Source: an uncultured Anaerolineaceae bacterium (lineage in GTDB: Bacteria; Chloroflexota; Anaerolineae; Promineifilales; Promineifilaceae). From it: a stretch of DNA of 53,806 nt. The translations under genes and the position numbers were made by a program. Under the pieces are notes generated by a model. The model saw nothing but the letters and a program-made list of their open reading frames with translations. It made no database searches and was not told the origin of the DNA. This document shows, one piece after another, positions 1 to 8,481 of the stretch; positions within the stretch are counted from its first letter, which is position 1, and each line of letters begins with the position of its first letter. The stretch is from contig CALBTC010000179.1 of the NCBI GenBank assembly GCA_937967805.1, positions 1 to 53,806 of the forward strand, written 5' to 3'.

Positions 1-42
1 GCTATCTGGGCCGGCAACCATCGCTTTTTAGGCCGTTTCCCA

Positions 43-102
43 TTGACAGCCAAAAGCATATATGTAAAATAGCCATAAAGATGGCCATAAAGGAGGTGCC
101 GG
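43..102 (+). promoter_or_regulatory. Promoter and direct-repeat operator of the toxin-antitoxin operon
   Basis: A TTGACA box at 43-48 and a TAAAAT box at 65-70 are 16 bp apart, a good sigma-70-like pair. Just downstream the nonamer GCCATAAAG occurs twice (72-80 and 84-92), where an autorepressing antitoxin would be expected to bind. AGGAGGTG at 91-98 is a strong ribosome binding site for the ATG at 103. Bases 1-42 show nothing recognisable. The operator role is inferred from position. Confidence 0.55.
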
Positions 103-399
103 ATGGCAACATCGTATTCAATTGCCGAAGCCCGCAACCAGTTCGCTGCTCTGGTTCGGAATGCAGAAGAAAATAACCAGGCTGTACAGGTAACCCGGCG
201 TGGCCAGCTGGTGGCGGTTATTCTCTCGGCGCAGGAATACGCTCGCTTGCTGGCCAATCAGTCGGAGCGAGACTTTTGGGCTGCGTACCAGGAATGGCGG
301 CAGAAATGGAACGTTTCTGAACTTGACCTGGACCCCGATGAGATTTGGGGGGATGTACGCGACCAGACCCCGGCACCGGACAGCGATCCATGGCATTAA
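103..399 (+). CDS. Phd/YefM-family antitoxin
   Basis: This 98-residue protein has the typical N-terminus of Phd/YefM antitoxins: a short strand and helix reading SIAEARNQFAALVRNAE, then a strand containing VTRRGQLVAVILS and a helix with EYARLL. In this family the N-terminal half dimerises and binds operator DNA, and the disordered C-terminal half (here rich in Trp, Asp and Glu, residues 55-98) wraps the toxin. Start ATG 103 sits behind a near-perfect Shine-Dalgarno. It overlaps the downstream PIN toxin by 10 bp, so the two are translationally coupled. The pairing of a Phd-like antitoxin with a PIN toxin is common. The partner assignment is inference from adjacency. Confidence 0.88.
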   Translation: MATSYSIAEARNQFAALVRNAEENNQAVQVTRRGQLVAVILSAQEYARLLANQSERDFWAAYQEWRQKWNVSELDLDPDEIWGDVRDQTPAPDSDPWH

Positions 400-809
400 A
401 GTATCTCCTTGACACCAATATCCTCTCTGAACCCGTTCGGAAAACGCCTGATGCCAAAGTTGTCAGGCACATTCAAGAGGCAGCAGATGAAATCGCCATC
501 GCTGCGACAACCTGGCATGAATTGTTGTTTGGCGTGTTCAGAATGCCTGATTCGCAGAGACGGATTGCCCTTGAGCAATATTTACTTGATACGATCCGGC
601 CGGAGATTCCGATCTTGCCCTACGACGCTCAAGCCGCTGCCTGGTTTGCCCAGGAACGTGCTCGATTATCAAAAACAGGCCTTCCCCCATCCTACCCTGA
701 TGGACAAATAGCAGCGGTCGCCGCAGCAAATGACTTAATTCTGGTCACACGTAATGTTTCCGATTTTGTAGAGTTTTCTGACTTGAAGATTGAAAACTGG
801 TTTGAGTGA
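390..809 (+). CDS. vapC: VapC-like PIN-domain ribonuclease toxin
   Basis: This 139-residue PIN-domain protein is expected to be a metal-dependent endoribonuclease held inactive by the preceding antitoxin. The conserved acidic residues are visible: Asp8 in LLDTNILSE, Glu44 in TWHELLFG, Asp104 in YPDGQIAAVA and Asp125 in RNVSDF. This is the normal four-acid PIN active site, so the toxin looks intact. The reading frame is open from 345, but ATG 390 is chosen because it gives the standard MALKYLLDTN start and a 10-bp overlap with the antitoxin stop. Cellular targets (tRNA, rRNA or mRNA) cannot be read from sequence. Confidence 0.88.
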   Translation: MALKYLLDTNILSEPVRKTPDAKVVRHIQEAADEIAIAATTWHELLFGVFRMPDSQRRIALEQYLLDTIRPEIPILPYDAQAAAWFAQERARLSKTGLPPSYPDGQIAAVAAANDLILVTRNVSDFVEFSDLKIENWFE

Positions 810-936
810 TCCATTTACTTGCTAGGGTAATCAACCACACCCGTCATTCCGAACGCAGTGAGGAATCCTTCTATGGCATCATTAAAGGATTTCTCCGTTC
901 ACTTTTCAATTTTTACTCCTCACTTTCCCCTGCTTT

Positions 937-1995
937 TTATCCGCTCTGATCCCGCTGAAAGCCAACACCGGCCACAACAATTTCGGCCGGCTGGTCCAAT
1001 TGCCCATCGATCTGGATGGAGACCCCCAGCCATTGGCGCAGCAAATCGGCATTGGTGAGCGCATGGCCGGTGAGGCGATGGGTGGTGTAGCGGGTGGTGC
1101 CCTGCGCCAGCGCCGCCGGAATCATGAGCTGGTCGGCCAGGTGCTCATCCACCATGGTGCCGCTGCGGGTAAATTTGAGGAGTTGGGTGACGGCCGTTTC
1201 CGCCACAACATCCGCCGGTAAGCCTTTGCGCCCTAAACTGGTAAAGCCGCCGTTGGGCAGCCAGAGCACAATGCCGGCCCCCGGACCCCGCCCGCGCTCC
1301 CGTACCGGCTGAATATGTGGTTCGAATCCGGCGTCAGTGAGCAAATTGTGGGCGCGGTTGGCCATGCGCTGCGGGATGTGTGCCGGCAGGTTGGTCACGG
1401 CGGCGATACCATTGACGGTTTTCGTGTCGGGCACGGTGATGGTGGGTGCGTGGAGCTGATTAGTGGGCTGGATAACGGCCGTTACCTCCCCACCCCCTAC
1501 CGGATACCAGCCCCAGGCATTGAGTTCCAAGATCGATTCAACACCAAATTGCTGTAAAACGGGCAGCACCACCTGCGAAAGATAGTGAAACGGCGGGCTA
1601 AACGGAACGTGCGTGCCACCGTGCAGCGTCACGTGAGATTTGCCTGGGGCAAACAGCAGCGGCCAGATGAGCGCCTGCCAGATGAGCGTCACCGCTCCGG
1701 CGGAACCACCCTGGGCCGCATCGGCCACGTCAAAGCGATAGGTGGCGTCCTGTGGAAACACCTGCGGCTCAAAAACCAATGTTTGCGAATTGAGCATATC
1801 GCCTTCCAGGACTGCGCCACACACGGCGGCCACAGCGCGCACGGCCGTTAAATGCTGCGGGCGTAATCCCGGGTTCTTGCGCCTGGCGCGAATATTGGTG
1901 AGGGTAAACGGCCGTCCGGTCAGCGCCGCCAGGCTCAAACTCGTCCGCAATACCTGTCCGCCCCCTTCCCCCTGACTGCCATCAATACTTAACAC
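937..1995 (-). CDS. rtcA: RNA 3'-terminal phosphate cyclase
   Basis: This 352-residue protein matches the RtcA family in length and motifs. The N-terminus has DGSQGEGGGQVLRTSLSLA, followed by the family block ARRKNPGLRPQHLTAVRA at about 38-54. The C-terminal part has EHLADQLMIPAALA, where His285 is the expected residue adenylated in catalysis. The enzyme uses ATP to convert RNA 3'-phosphate ends to 2',3'-cyclic phosphates. In many bacteria it pairs with the ligase RtcB, which is not seen in this window. It overlaps the upstream membrane-protein gene by 14 bp and so is co-transcribed with it. Bases 810-936 downstream hold only a short GTCATTCC-type repeat. Confidence 0.93.
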   Translation of the reverse strand: MLSIDGSQGEGGGQVLRTSLSLAALTGRPFTLTNIRARRKNPGLRPQHLTAVRAVAAVCGAVLEGDMLNSQTLVFEPQVFPQDATYRFDVADAAQGGSAGAVTLIWQALIWPLLFAPGKSHVTLHGGTHVPFSPPFHYLSQVVLPVLQQFGVESILELNAWGWYPVGGGEVTAVIQPTNQLHAPTITVPDTKTVNGIAAVTNLPAHIPQRMANRAHNLLTDAGFEPHIQPVRERGRGPGAGIVLWLPNGGFTSLGRKGLPADVVAETAVTQLLKFTRSGTMVDEHLADQLMIPAALAQGTTRYTTHRLTGHALTNADLLRQWLGVSIQIDGQLDQPAEIVVAGVGFQRDQSG

Positions 1996-2953
1996 TTTTC
2001 ACTTCCAACTCTCCCAATCCCAGGCCCGCAGACCAATACGCTTGCAGTTCCGCCCGGTTCATGTAGGCTAGGTGCGCCAGTAAACCAAGCGGGATGATGA
2101 AGCCGGGCATTTTTACCGGCAAGAAAATGCCCAAAATATACAATCCCCACGTCAACAAGTTGGCCCACAGCGGCAGCCACATGGTGTACAAAATTGCCAA
2201 TGAGTAGACGGCAAAATACGGCACGACAAGACTTTGCACAATCAGCCACAGCCGCAGCGACGACCGTTTGAAAAGCAGCAGCGGCAGAAGCACCAGCGAG
2301 TATGGCCACAGGCTGATATTGGCTGCGTATCCTGTCGCCCGGTTGCCAATAATCGAATCCAGCCATTCCGGCAGCCACCAACCCCAATATAGCAGCGACA
2401 GCAAAGCAATCATTGCTGGAACAGCTAACAGCTTCGCGTCCCGCCGCCGCAGTAGAATGAAGACAATGGCAAACAGGCCAATTTGAGGCTTTAAGGCCAG
2501 CAGCACCAATCCCAATCCAGCCCACAGCGGCGGGGCTACCATCCCCAGCGCCAGGCCCAGCGCCACGACACCTTCAAACTGACCCACGTACAGCAGCCAG
2601 AAGCAAGGCAGCGAAAGAGCAAAGGGGAGGAAACGGCCGCCTAAATGCCGAATCGCCGTAATAAAACCAACGGCCGCCAGCACATTCCACAGCAAGAAGC
2701 CGATTTGCGGCGGCAGCATCGAAAAAGGCGTCAGCAGCCAGTAAGCAGGATACGGATTCCAGGTATTTTGACCATAATTGCCTGTCAGCGTCGCCACGCG
2801 AAACGTCGAGTAAAAATCATAGCCAGAGGACGCAATAAAGGGGGCAAAAATGGCAAATTGCAGGATGAAGAAGATGCCAATCTTCTCGGCAAAAGACGTC
2901 TTCTGCCAAAGCTTCTTGAAATATTGTCGAATGCTGCTGGTGAAATGGGCCAT
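1982..2953 (-). CDS. Polytopic GT-C-like membrane protein (GT87/DUF2029-like)
   Basis: A 323-residue integral membrane protein with about eight hydrophobic segments. The block NPYPAYWLLTPFSMLP at about 66-81, then LYVGQFEGVVALGLAL and LLALKPQIGLFAIVFILLRRR, resembles the DUF2029 / glycosyltransferase family 87 layout, whose members use polyprenyl-phosphate sugars in the membrane. The usual acidic residue of the first external loop is not clear, so catalytic activity is uncertain. ATG 2953 follows GGGAAAAG. It is the first gene of a two-gene minus-strand unit with rtcA and diverges from glgB. A functional link to RNA repair is not apparent. Confidence 0.6.
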   Translation of the reverse strand: MAHFTSSIRQYFKKLWQKTSFAEKIGIFFILQFAIFAPFIASSGYDFYSTFRVATLTGNYGQNTWNPYPAYWLLTPFSMLPPQIGFLLWNVLAAVGFITAIRHLGGRFLPFALSLPCFWLLYVGQFEGVVALGLALGMVAPPLWAGLGLVLLALKPQIGLFAIVFILLRRRDAKLLAVPAMIALLSLLYWGWWLPEWLDSIIGNRATGYAANISLWPYSLVLLPLLLFKRSSLRLWLIVQSLVVPYFAVYSLAILYTMWLPLWANLLTWGLYILGIFLPVKMPGFIIPLGLLAHLAYMNRAELQAYWSAGLGLGELEVKSVKY

Positions 2954-2987
2954 CAGAAACGCTTTTCCCTTCAGGTCTCACGTCATT

Positions 2988-3015
2988 ATGACAGGATTGA
3001 TATATTGAGTACAAT
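2988..3015 (+). promoter_or_regulatory. Candidate glgB promoter
   Basis: ATGACA at 2988-2993 and TACAAT at 3010-3015 are separated by 16 bp, each one mismatch from the sigma-70 consensus. Initiation about 7 bp downstream would give a leader of roughly 30 nt before the ATG at 3052. Confidence 0.45.
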
Positions 3016-3051
3016 ATTACCCTACTCGGCTTGATAAAACAGGAAGTGAAT

Positions 3052-5178
3052 ATGTCCCAAGAAGAGAAGCAAAAAGCAACTGTGAGCACAGGTGAGATTG
3101 AGGCGATTGTAGGTGGCTACCACGGCAATCCTTTTGCCGTGTTGGGGCCACATGAGGTAGATGGCGGGCTCGCTATTCGCGCCTTTTTACCCCAGGCTTC
3201 AGAAGCGTCTGTGCAAATTCAAGAACAAATGCATCCCCTCACCCGCCTGCATTGGGATGGCTTTTTTGAGATTGTGCTGCCTGATGTGTCGTTAGAAACG
3301 CCATACCAGCTTCGCCTGTACACGCACGGCGGCGAAGCACTACTATACGAAGACCCTTATGCTTTTGGCTCTACACTTTCAGATACAGACCGCTATTTGC
3401 TGGCCGAAGGCACCCATGAAAAAGCATACGAGCATCTGGGGGCCCACCTGATGACGGTGAACGGCCGCAGCGGTGTGCGTTTCCTTGTGTGGGCACCAAA
3501 CGCCCGGCGCGTCAGCGTCGTTGGCAACTTCAATAATTGGGACGGCCGTCGCCATCCCATGCGTTTTCATCCCGGCAGCGGCCTGTGGGAAATTTTTGTT
3601 CCCGGCTTGACCCAGGGTAATTTGTACAAATACGAAATCAAAACCAACTACAAGGAATACACTGTAGCCAAAGCTGATCCGGTCGCCTTTGCCAGCCAGA
3701 TGCGGCCCGATACCGCTTCTGTGGTATGGAACATTAACACGTACCAATGGCAAGATGGCAAATGGATGGACAATCGCGCCCGGCACAATGCGCTTAACGG
3801 TCCCATTTCCATTTACGAACTGCATCTGGGCTCCTGGAAGCTCAAAGACGGCTGGGAATGGCTCACCTATCGCGAACTGATCGACGAGCTGATTCCTTAC
3901 GTCAAGGAGATGGGTTATACACATATCGAGCTAATGCCTGTGGCCGAGCACCCGTTCGATGGCTCATGGGGTTACCAGGTAACGGGTTACTTTGCCCCCA
4001 CCAGCCGCTTCGGCACGCCAAATGATTTTATGGCCTTTGTCGATGCCTGCCACCAGGCGGAAATTGGCGTCATTTTGGATTGGGTGCCGGCCCACTTCCC
4101 CATGGACCAGCACGGCCTGGGCTTCTTCGACGGCACGCACCTGTACGAACACGAAGATCCGCGCCTGGGGGCGCATCCCGATTGGGGAACTTATATTTTT
4201 AATTTCGGCCGTAACGAAGTGCGCCAATTCCTCATCAGCAACGCCCTCTTCTGGCTGGACAAATACCACATCGACGGCCTGCGTGTGGATGCCGTAGCCT
4301 CCATGCTTTACCTGGATTTCTCCCGCGAAGCCGGCGAATGGCTGCCCAACCGGTACGGCGGCCGGGAAAACATCGATGCGCTGCACTTCCTGCGCACTTT
4401 CAATGACCGCGTTCATGCCCTGTTCCCCCACACGCTCACCATCGCCGAGGAATCCACTTCCTGGCCTGGCGTCACCCACCCCACTGCCGACAATCCGCAA
4501 AACCTGGGCTTTGACCTCAAATGGAACATGGGCTGGATGCACGACACGCTGCGTTATTTCAAGAACGATCCGGTGTACCGCGCCTACCATCAAGGCTCGC
4601 TCACCTTCTCCATGCTGTACGCCTTCAGCGAAAAGTTCGCCTTGCCTCTTTCCCACGACGAGGTCGTTCACCTGAAAAAGAGTCTGCTGGACAAAATGCC
4701 CGGCGACTTCTGGCAGAAGTTTGCCAACCTGCGACTGCTCTACAGTTATCAATGGGCCCATCCTGGCAAAAAGCTGCTCTTCATGGGGGGCGACATTGGC
4801 CAATGGCAGGAGTGGAGCGAGGCGCGCAGCCTGGACTGGTACCTGCTGGGCTACAAAGAGCATCAGGGTTTACACGATTATGTCAAAGCGCTCAATCATC
4901 TTTATACCTCAGAACCTGCGCTATATGAAGAGGACAATAGTTGGCAGGGGTTCCAATGGCTCGATTTCCGCGACGCGCAGCGCAGTATCCTCTCGTTTGC
5001 CCGCCTGGCGCCCAGCACGGGCGAAGCGGTATTGGTAGGGCTCAACTTTACGCCTGTCGTGCGCCATGATTATCGGCTGGGGGTGCCGGAACCGGGCGTG
5101 TATCGCGAGGTATTGAACAGTGATACGGCCGTCTACGGCGGCAGCGACGTCATCAATGAGGGTGATTTTATAGCCTAA
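3052..5178 (+). CDS. glgB: 1,4-alpha-glucan branching enzyme, C-terminus cut by an in-frame stop
   Basis: A glycoside hydrolase family 13 enzyme that creates alpha-1,6 branches in glycogen. Two N-terminal beta-sandwich regions (about 20-105 and 120-210, with the [13 protein letters not shown] block) precede the catalytic barrel. The catalytic residues are present: Asp413 ([14 protein letters not shown]), Glu466 ([10 protein letters not shown]) and Asp536 (LSHDEVVH). ATG 3052 with AGGAAG six bases upstream is preferred to TTG 3031. The frame ends at TAA 5176-5178 after 708 codons. Without a frame change the next 29 codons encode WHDQNYSIVITLPPL..., which is the usual last strand of GlgB, ending at TGA 5266-5268. 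The stop is therefore a late nonsense change or a base-call error. The enzyme may still work, because only the last strand is lost. Confidence 0.93.
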   Translation: MSQEEKQKATVSTGEIEAIVGGYHGNPFAVLGPHEVDGGLAIRAFLPQASEASVQIQEQMHPLTRLHWDGFFEIVLPDVSLETPYQLRLYTHGGEALLYEDPYAFGSTLSDTDRYLLAEGTHEKAYEHLGAHLMTVNGRSGVRFLVWAPNARRVSVVGNFNNWDGRRHPMRFHPGSGLWEIFVPGLTQGNLYKYEIKTNYKEYTVAKADPVAFASQMRPDTASVVWNINTYQWQDGKWMDNRARHNALNGPISIYELHLGSWKLKDGWEWLTYRELIDELIPYVKEMGYTHIELMPVAEHPFDGSWGYQVTGYFAPTSRFGTPNDFMAFVDACHQAEIGVILDWVPAHFPMDQHGLGFFDGTHLYEHEDPRLGAHPDWGTYIFNFGRNEVRQFLISNALFWLDKYHIDGLRVDAVASMLYLDFSREAGEWLPNRYGGRENIDALHFLRTFNDRVHALFPHTLTIAEESTSWPGVTHPTADNPQNLGFDLKWNMGWMHDTLRYFKNDPVYRAYHQGSLTFSMLYAFSEKFALPLSHDEVVHLKKSLLDKMPGDFWQKFANLRLLYSYQWAHPGKKLLFMGGDIGQWQEWSEARSLDWYLLGYKEHQGLHDYVKALNHLYTSEPALYEEDNSWQGFQWLDFRDAQRSILSFARLAPSTGEAVLVGLNFTPVVRHDYRLGVPEPGVYREVLNSDTAVYGGSDVINEGDFIA

Positions 5179-5268
5179 AAGATTCCCTGGCACGATCAGA
5201 ACTACTCCATCGTTATCACCCTGCCGCCCCTCGTCGGCACCATCCTGAAAAAACAGGACACTGATTGA
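5179..5268 (+). pseudogene. glgB: Cut-off C-terminal tail of glgB
   Basis: These bases continue the glgB frame after its TAA and encode 29 residues containing WHDQNYSIVITLPPLVG, recognisably the final beta-strand of branching enzymes. The tail ends in TGA 5266-5268, which overlaps the ATG of the next gene by one base (TGATG). That arrangement suggests coupled translation before the stop arose. There is no independent start codon with a ribosome binding site for this tail. Confidence 0.75.
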
Positions 5269-6026
5269 TGAAACCAGAATTAGATGCTTTCGGGCAAGGT
5301 GTGTATGATTTTTACCAGGGCGAGCCTGTTGTCGAGATTATAGAGCGAGACGATGGCTACATTGGCACGTCTCGGGGAGCCGCAGGCTATTTTGCCCCTT
5401 ACTCAGAATGGCCCTTAGATGAGCAAAAAGCGAGCCAACTGGCGCAGGGGCGTGTGCTGGATGTGGGCTGCGGGCCAGGCCGCGTGGCGCTTTATTTGCA
5501 AGAGCAGGGCCACGAAGTTGTAGGCATTGATAATTCCCCTCTGGCGATTGAGACGGCCAGGCTGTGTGGCGTCAAGAATGCCCGTGTGCTTTCCCTCACT
5601 CAGATTAGCCGCAAGGAGCTGGGCATTTTTGATACCATCGTGATGTTTGGCAACAACTTTGGTCTGTTTGGCAATCCCAAGCGGGCCAAATGGCTGCTGC
5701 GCCGTTTTTACGGGATGACAACGGCCGACGGCCGTATCCTGGCCGAGTCGCGCAATATCTACGCGAGGAACAAACCCGAGCACTTGGCTTACCACGAACG
5801 CAACCGCAAACGGGGCCGCCTGCCGGGGCAGCTCCGGCTGCGCGTTCGCTACAAAACGATTGCAAACGGATTGAGGCACGACGCAACGGAAATAACTTGC
5901 AAACCTGATCGATTATGTTATTATCTCTGCCGCTCTCACGCCTCTATGGTTCATGTGGAAGCAACAAAACTCAGAATTAGACTGCTTTCACTAGGTAAGC
6001 ATAACGGAGGTTATTACTTTGGCTAA
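5268..6026 (+). pseudogene. Class I SAM-dependent methyltransferase, 3'-truncated
   Basis: Residues 1-197 look like a small-molecule or unspecified class I methyltransferase. Motif I is VLDVGCGPGRVALYL at about 63-77, the acidic end of strand 2 is VVGIDNSPLA, and the motif IV region is FDTIVMFGNNFGLFG. Homology stops near RVRYKT (about residue 197). From there to the stop at 6024-6026 the frame runs through what looks like the rpsT promoter and leader and yields Cys- and Arg-rich sequence unlike a protein core. The last strands of the fold are missing, so the gene was probably joined to the rpsT upstream region by a deletion. The start ATG 5268 overlaps the ancestral glgB stop. Residual binding of SAM is possible but activity is doubtful. 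Confidence 0.65.
5897..5924 (+). promoter_or_regulatory. Candidate rpsT promoter inside the methyltransferase frame
   Basis: TTGCAA (5897-5902), a 16-bp spacer and an extended -10 box TGTTATTAT (hexamer 5919-5924) form a plausible promoter. Initiation near 5931 gives a leader of about 90 nt for rpsT. Its position supports the view that the tail of the overlapping methyltransferase frame is not real coding sequence. Confidence 0.5.
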
Positions 6027-6288
6027 CATACAATCTGCGAAGAAACGAATTCGGCAAACTGAAAAACGGACGGCGCACAACCGTTCGTACATCTCGGCGG
6101 CACGCACCTACGTCAAGAAGACCCGTCAGTTTATTGCTGATGGCGATCTGGAAAAAGCAGAAGCGACAGCTAACATGGCGTACAAAACCCTGGATAAAGC
6201 TGCGCGCAAGAACGTGATTCATCCGCGTAACGCCGCCCGCCGCAAGGGTCGCCTGATGGCCGCGTTGGAACAAGCACGTCAAAGCTAA
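6019..6288 (+). CDS. rpsT: 30S ribosomal protein S20
   Basis: An 89-residue Lys/Arg/Ala-rich protein of standard S20 length. It starts MANIQSAKKRIRQTEKR and has the typical central VKKTRQFIADGD and C-terminal IHPRNAARRKGRL segments. S20 binds 16S rRNA early in small-subunit assembly. The start is TTG 6019 with GGAGGT at 6006-6011. A non-AUG start is a known feature of rpsT in some bacteria, where it takes part in autoregulation. It is a single-gene unit, followed by a strong terminator. Confidence 0.97.
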   Translation: MANIQSAKKRIRQTEKRTAHNRSYISAARTYVKKTRQFIADGDLEKAEATANMAYKTLDKAARKNVIHPRNAARRKGRLMAALEQARQS

Positions 6289-6317
6289 GTTCCACTTCGC
6301 ACCCCCTATAAAACGAG

Positions 6318-6345
6318 AACGCCACCAATTTGGTGGCGTTTTTGC
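6318..6345 (+). terminator. Rho-independent terminator of rpsT
   Basis: An 11-bp inverted repeat (AACGCCACCAA at 6318-6328 and its complement ending at 6340) is followed by a run of T. It lies 30 bp after the rpsT stop. Confidence 0.9.
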
Positions 6346-6417
6346 ATTTTTAGTACTGTTGCATACCAAATGCAAAAGAATAAGCCCTTGGGGTCGGGTC
6401 TAACCAACAAAAAGGCC

Positions 6418-6483
6418 TAAACGCCCCATGGCCGGGACAAACTTCCCGCGCAGATCGGGACGGCCGTCCCATGACAATGGGAC
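6418..6483. repeat. 66-bp structured repeat, copy A
   Basis: This stretch is about 85% identical by eye to 9509-9574. It can form three short hairpins: GGGA/TCCC around CAAACT, the palindrome GGGACGGCCGTCCC, and CCCAT-GACA-ATGGG. In the other copy the last hairpin reads CCCGT-GACA-ACGGG, a compensated pair change. It lies in the 241-bp gap between rpsT and the next gene. No other feature was seen in that gap apart from the rpsT terminator. Confidence 0.7.
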
Positions 6484-6529
6484 ACGCCCGGATGTACAGT
6501 GACATCATCATGCATTTTGGGAGGTTAAC

Positions 6530-7135
6530 ATGTCAAAAATTAACAGTAGTACTTTCCTTTTACAGTGGGTAACGGCCGTGACCGTTACCATGATTGTAGC
6601 AGTGATGGGCGCGTTTTTCTCCATGTGGTCCATTGGGGAATTGGTGGCCCAAACCTGGGGAGAAATGGTTGGTGGTGGTGTTGCTGGTGGTATCTTCGGC
6701 GCATTGCTGGGCGCAGGGCTGGGTTTAGGTCAGGCTATTGTCCTCCGTGGGCATGGTGTTTCCATGGGGCGATGGCTTGGGCAAACGGCATTAGCCGGGG
6801 CTATGGGCATGGCTATTGGCTTTACGTTGATATTTAGCCTCTTTGGTCTGGACAACGTGCCGCAATTAGCTGCAGGGGTGGTGATGATCTTGTCCGTGGG
6901 ATTACCCGTTGGCCTGGTGCAGTGGCTGTTGCTAAAACCGCACCTGGCCCAGGCACAATGGTGGCCACTCATTTGCATTGCCGCTTTCCTGGTCGCCTTT
7001 GCAGTTGGCTTGCCGTTGGGCGGCGAGGGGCGGGAATGGTTATCTGTGGGGACAGTGGCATTGTTAACGGCTATCGTCACCGGCGCAGGGTTTGTGTGGC
7101 TGGCGCGGGGTGGAGACACGGCCGTGGCGGCCTGA
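6530..7135 (+). CDS. Glycine-rich multi-pass membrane protein, unknown function
   Basis: A 201-residue protein with about six hydrophobic segments and many small-residue stretches such as GGGVAGGIFGALLGAGLGLGQ at about 47-67 (a glycine-zipper-like helix). No enzyme motif is seen. ATG 6530 has GGGAGG five bases upstream. Its neighbours are other small membrane proteins of unknown role, and copy A of the 66-bp repeat lies just before it. It is likely a real gene because of its ribosome binding site and codon use. Function is not recognised. Confidence 0.7.
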   Translation: MSKINSSTFLLQWVTAVTVTMIVAVMGAFFSMWSIGELVAQTWGEMVGGGVAGGIFGALLGAGLGLGQAIVLRGHGVSMGRWLGQTALAGAMGMAIGFTLIFSLFGLDNVPQLAAGVVMILSVGLPVGLVQWLLLKPHLAQAQWWPLICIAAFLVAFAVGLPLGGEGREWLSVGTVALLTAIVTGAGFVWLARGGDTAVAA

Positions 7136-7182
7136 GCGATGATAGAATGGTTCATTCGTCAAAATTGAACCACTCTGGATAA

Positions 7183-7293
7183 CTGGAATTAACGCCCGGC
7201 GAACACACCCTCTGCCTGCAAGCGGCAGATGGCGCTCATACTGCCCTTGCCGGAGAGGGAGCGACACAGATAGTGCGGATTACCGTGCGGTAA
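7183..7293 (+). pseudogene. Remnant of a DUF4399-like protein (C-terminal tail only)
   Basis: Thirty-six codons read LELTPGEHTLCLQAADGAHTALAGEGATQIVRITVR and end in TAA. The pattern 'LxLxPGxHTLxLQ...D' with a closing ITV strand resembles the end of DUF4399 domain proteins. There is no upstream coding part: a stop codon lies immediately before the fragment. It is a leftover of a deleted gene. The family name is a motif-level judgement. Confidence 0.5.
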
Positions 7294-7339
7294 TGTCCTC
7301 TCACTAAATGGCAAAAATGATTTCTCAGGAGAGTGTGTT

Positions 7340-8026
7340 ATGGAATCAACAGCAGACGAGAAAGGAAAACCAGCAGCAGAGATGACCTTGAAAAGGCCAG
7401 GCGAACGGCCGTATAAGGGGAATTGGAGATTGGAAATGAGGAGTGAAACTTCACACAACACGCATTCCGCGTGGCGGCGTGTAGGGGGGGCAACGGCCGT
7501 TTTCGGCGGTCTCATCTGGGCAACCTTTCACCTCTGGCTGATCCAATCAGGCCGACTGGACAGCCCGATGAGTATCGGGAACAGTTTGAGTATCCTCATT
7601 GTGCCCCTGCTGGCTTTTATGCTGGCCAGCTACGCTTTGTCTTGCCCATCTGGCAGTGGGCGGGGCGGGCTGCTGTTGGTGATTGGCGGTATGGGGTTAA
7701 TGGTGTTAGGCATCACCGGCGTGTCCCTGCTGCAGATTGGGGCGGCCTGGTTGGTGGGCATATTGGGAGAGCTGGTCACTTCAATTGGCCTGGGCTGGTT
7801 TGCCTTTGCCAACCTCGGCGACAAACGATTGCCCGCGTTCAATGGCTTGCCCCTGGTGATGCTGCTGCTTTATGTACCCAGTTGGATGGTTGATCCCGGC
7901 AATTTACCGGGTCTCTTCCCGGCCCATTTTACAGAGTGGCTGGCGGCCGTTTATGGCCTGAATTGGGTCGTTTTGGGTGGTTTGTTGCTTCTACCAGGAA
8001 CAGCAAAGGCTATAAGAGAGGGTTAG
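7340..8026 (+). CDS. Six- to seven-helix membrane protein, unknown function
   Basis: A 228-residue protein. Residues 1-45 are polar, then about six hydrophobic helices follow, with Gly-rich turns such as GGMGLMVLGITG. ATG 7340 follows CAGGAGAG at good spacing; an internal ATG at 7436 is an alternative that would drop the polar leader. The first residues (MEST...) and DNA recur at 9623, where they head a 41-codon open frame. One base separates its stop (8024-8026) from the next start, so this gene and the two after it form an operon. No family is recognised. Confidence 0.65.
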   Translation: MESTADEKGKPAAEMTLKRPGERPYKGNWRLEMRSETSHNTHSAWRRVGGATAVFGGLIWATFHLWLIQSGRLDSPMSIGNSLSILIVPLLAFMLASYALSCPSGSGRGGLLLVIGGMGLMVLGITGVSLLQIGAAWLVGILGELVTSIGLGWFAFANLGDKRLPAFNGLPLVMLLLYVPSWMVDPGNLPGLFPAHFTEWLAAVYGLNWVVLGGLLLLPGTAKAIREG

Positions 8027-8027
8027 C

Positions 8028-8477
8028 ATGACTTTTTCGGAACAACTCTGGCTCACTATCATTGACAAAGCGATTCTGGCAATTGGCGTGTTACTGGTTG
8101 GCTACTGGATTAACCGGCGACTGGAACGTGACAAGGCCAACGAAGGTATTCGCCAGAAAATTGCCGAGGCTCGCGCTGCTGCCTATTTAAGTTTATGGCA
8201 ACTGACGGCCGAAATTGACGCGATTGATGGCAGCCTGCTGCCATCGCAAAGGGCAGACCAACTGCTCAATCAGGTTACTGCCTGGTATTATCACCAAGGC
8301 AACGGTCTTTATCTGTCGCACCCGGCAACCCAACTATTCCTTGAGGCTAGAGAGACCCTCAAAGGTTCTTCCCCAGATGTAATCACGCTTAAAAGCAGAT
8401 TTTCCCGCTTGCGAACGCAAATGAAACAAGATATTGGCGTTTATACAGAGCGACAGGCGCAGCAACCGGTCAAATGA
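8028..8477 (+). CDS. Small protein with N-terminal membrane anchor, unknown function
   Basis: A 149-residue protein. Residues 9-28 form one hydrophobic helix (IIDKAILAIGVLLVGYWI) and the rest is a soluble, mostly helical domain rich in Arg, Gln and Ala. The layout suggests a membrane-anchored cytoplasmic helical domain. It begins one base after the preceding stop and ends a few bases before the next start, so it belongs to an operon of small membrane proteins. No motif or family is recognised. Confidence 0.65.
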   Translation: MTFSEQLWLTIIDKAILAIGVLLVGYWINRRLERDKANEGIRQKIAEARAAAYLSLWQLTAEIDAIDGSLLPSQRADQLLNQVTAWYYHQGNGLYLSHPATQLFLEARETLKGSSPDVITLKSRFSRLRTQMKQDIGVYTERQAQQPVK

Positions 8478-8481
8478 ACGT

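Noticed and set aside
3964..4863. Long minus-strand open frame opposite glgB
   Set aside because: It lies wholly inside the conserved catalytic region of glgB, has no ribosome binding site and shows no protein-like motifs. It is a shadow of the coding strand.
5268..6026. Methyltransferase considered as a solitary DNA methylase for ACGGCCGT
   Set aside because: The visible motifs fit a generic class I enzyme. No DPPY/NPPY-type or PC-type DNA methylase motif is seen and the fold is truncated.
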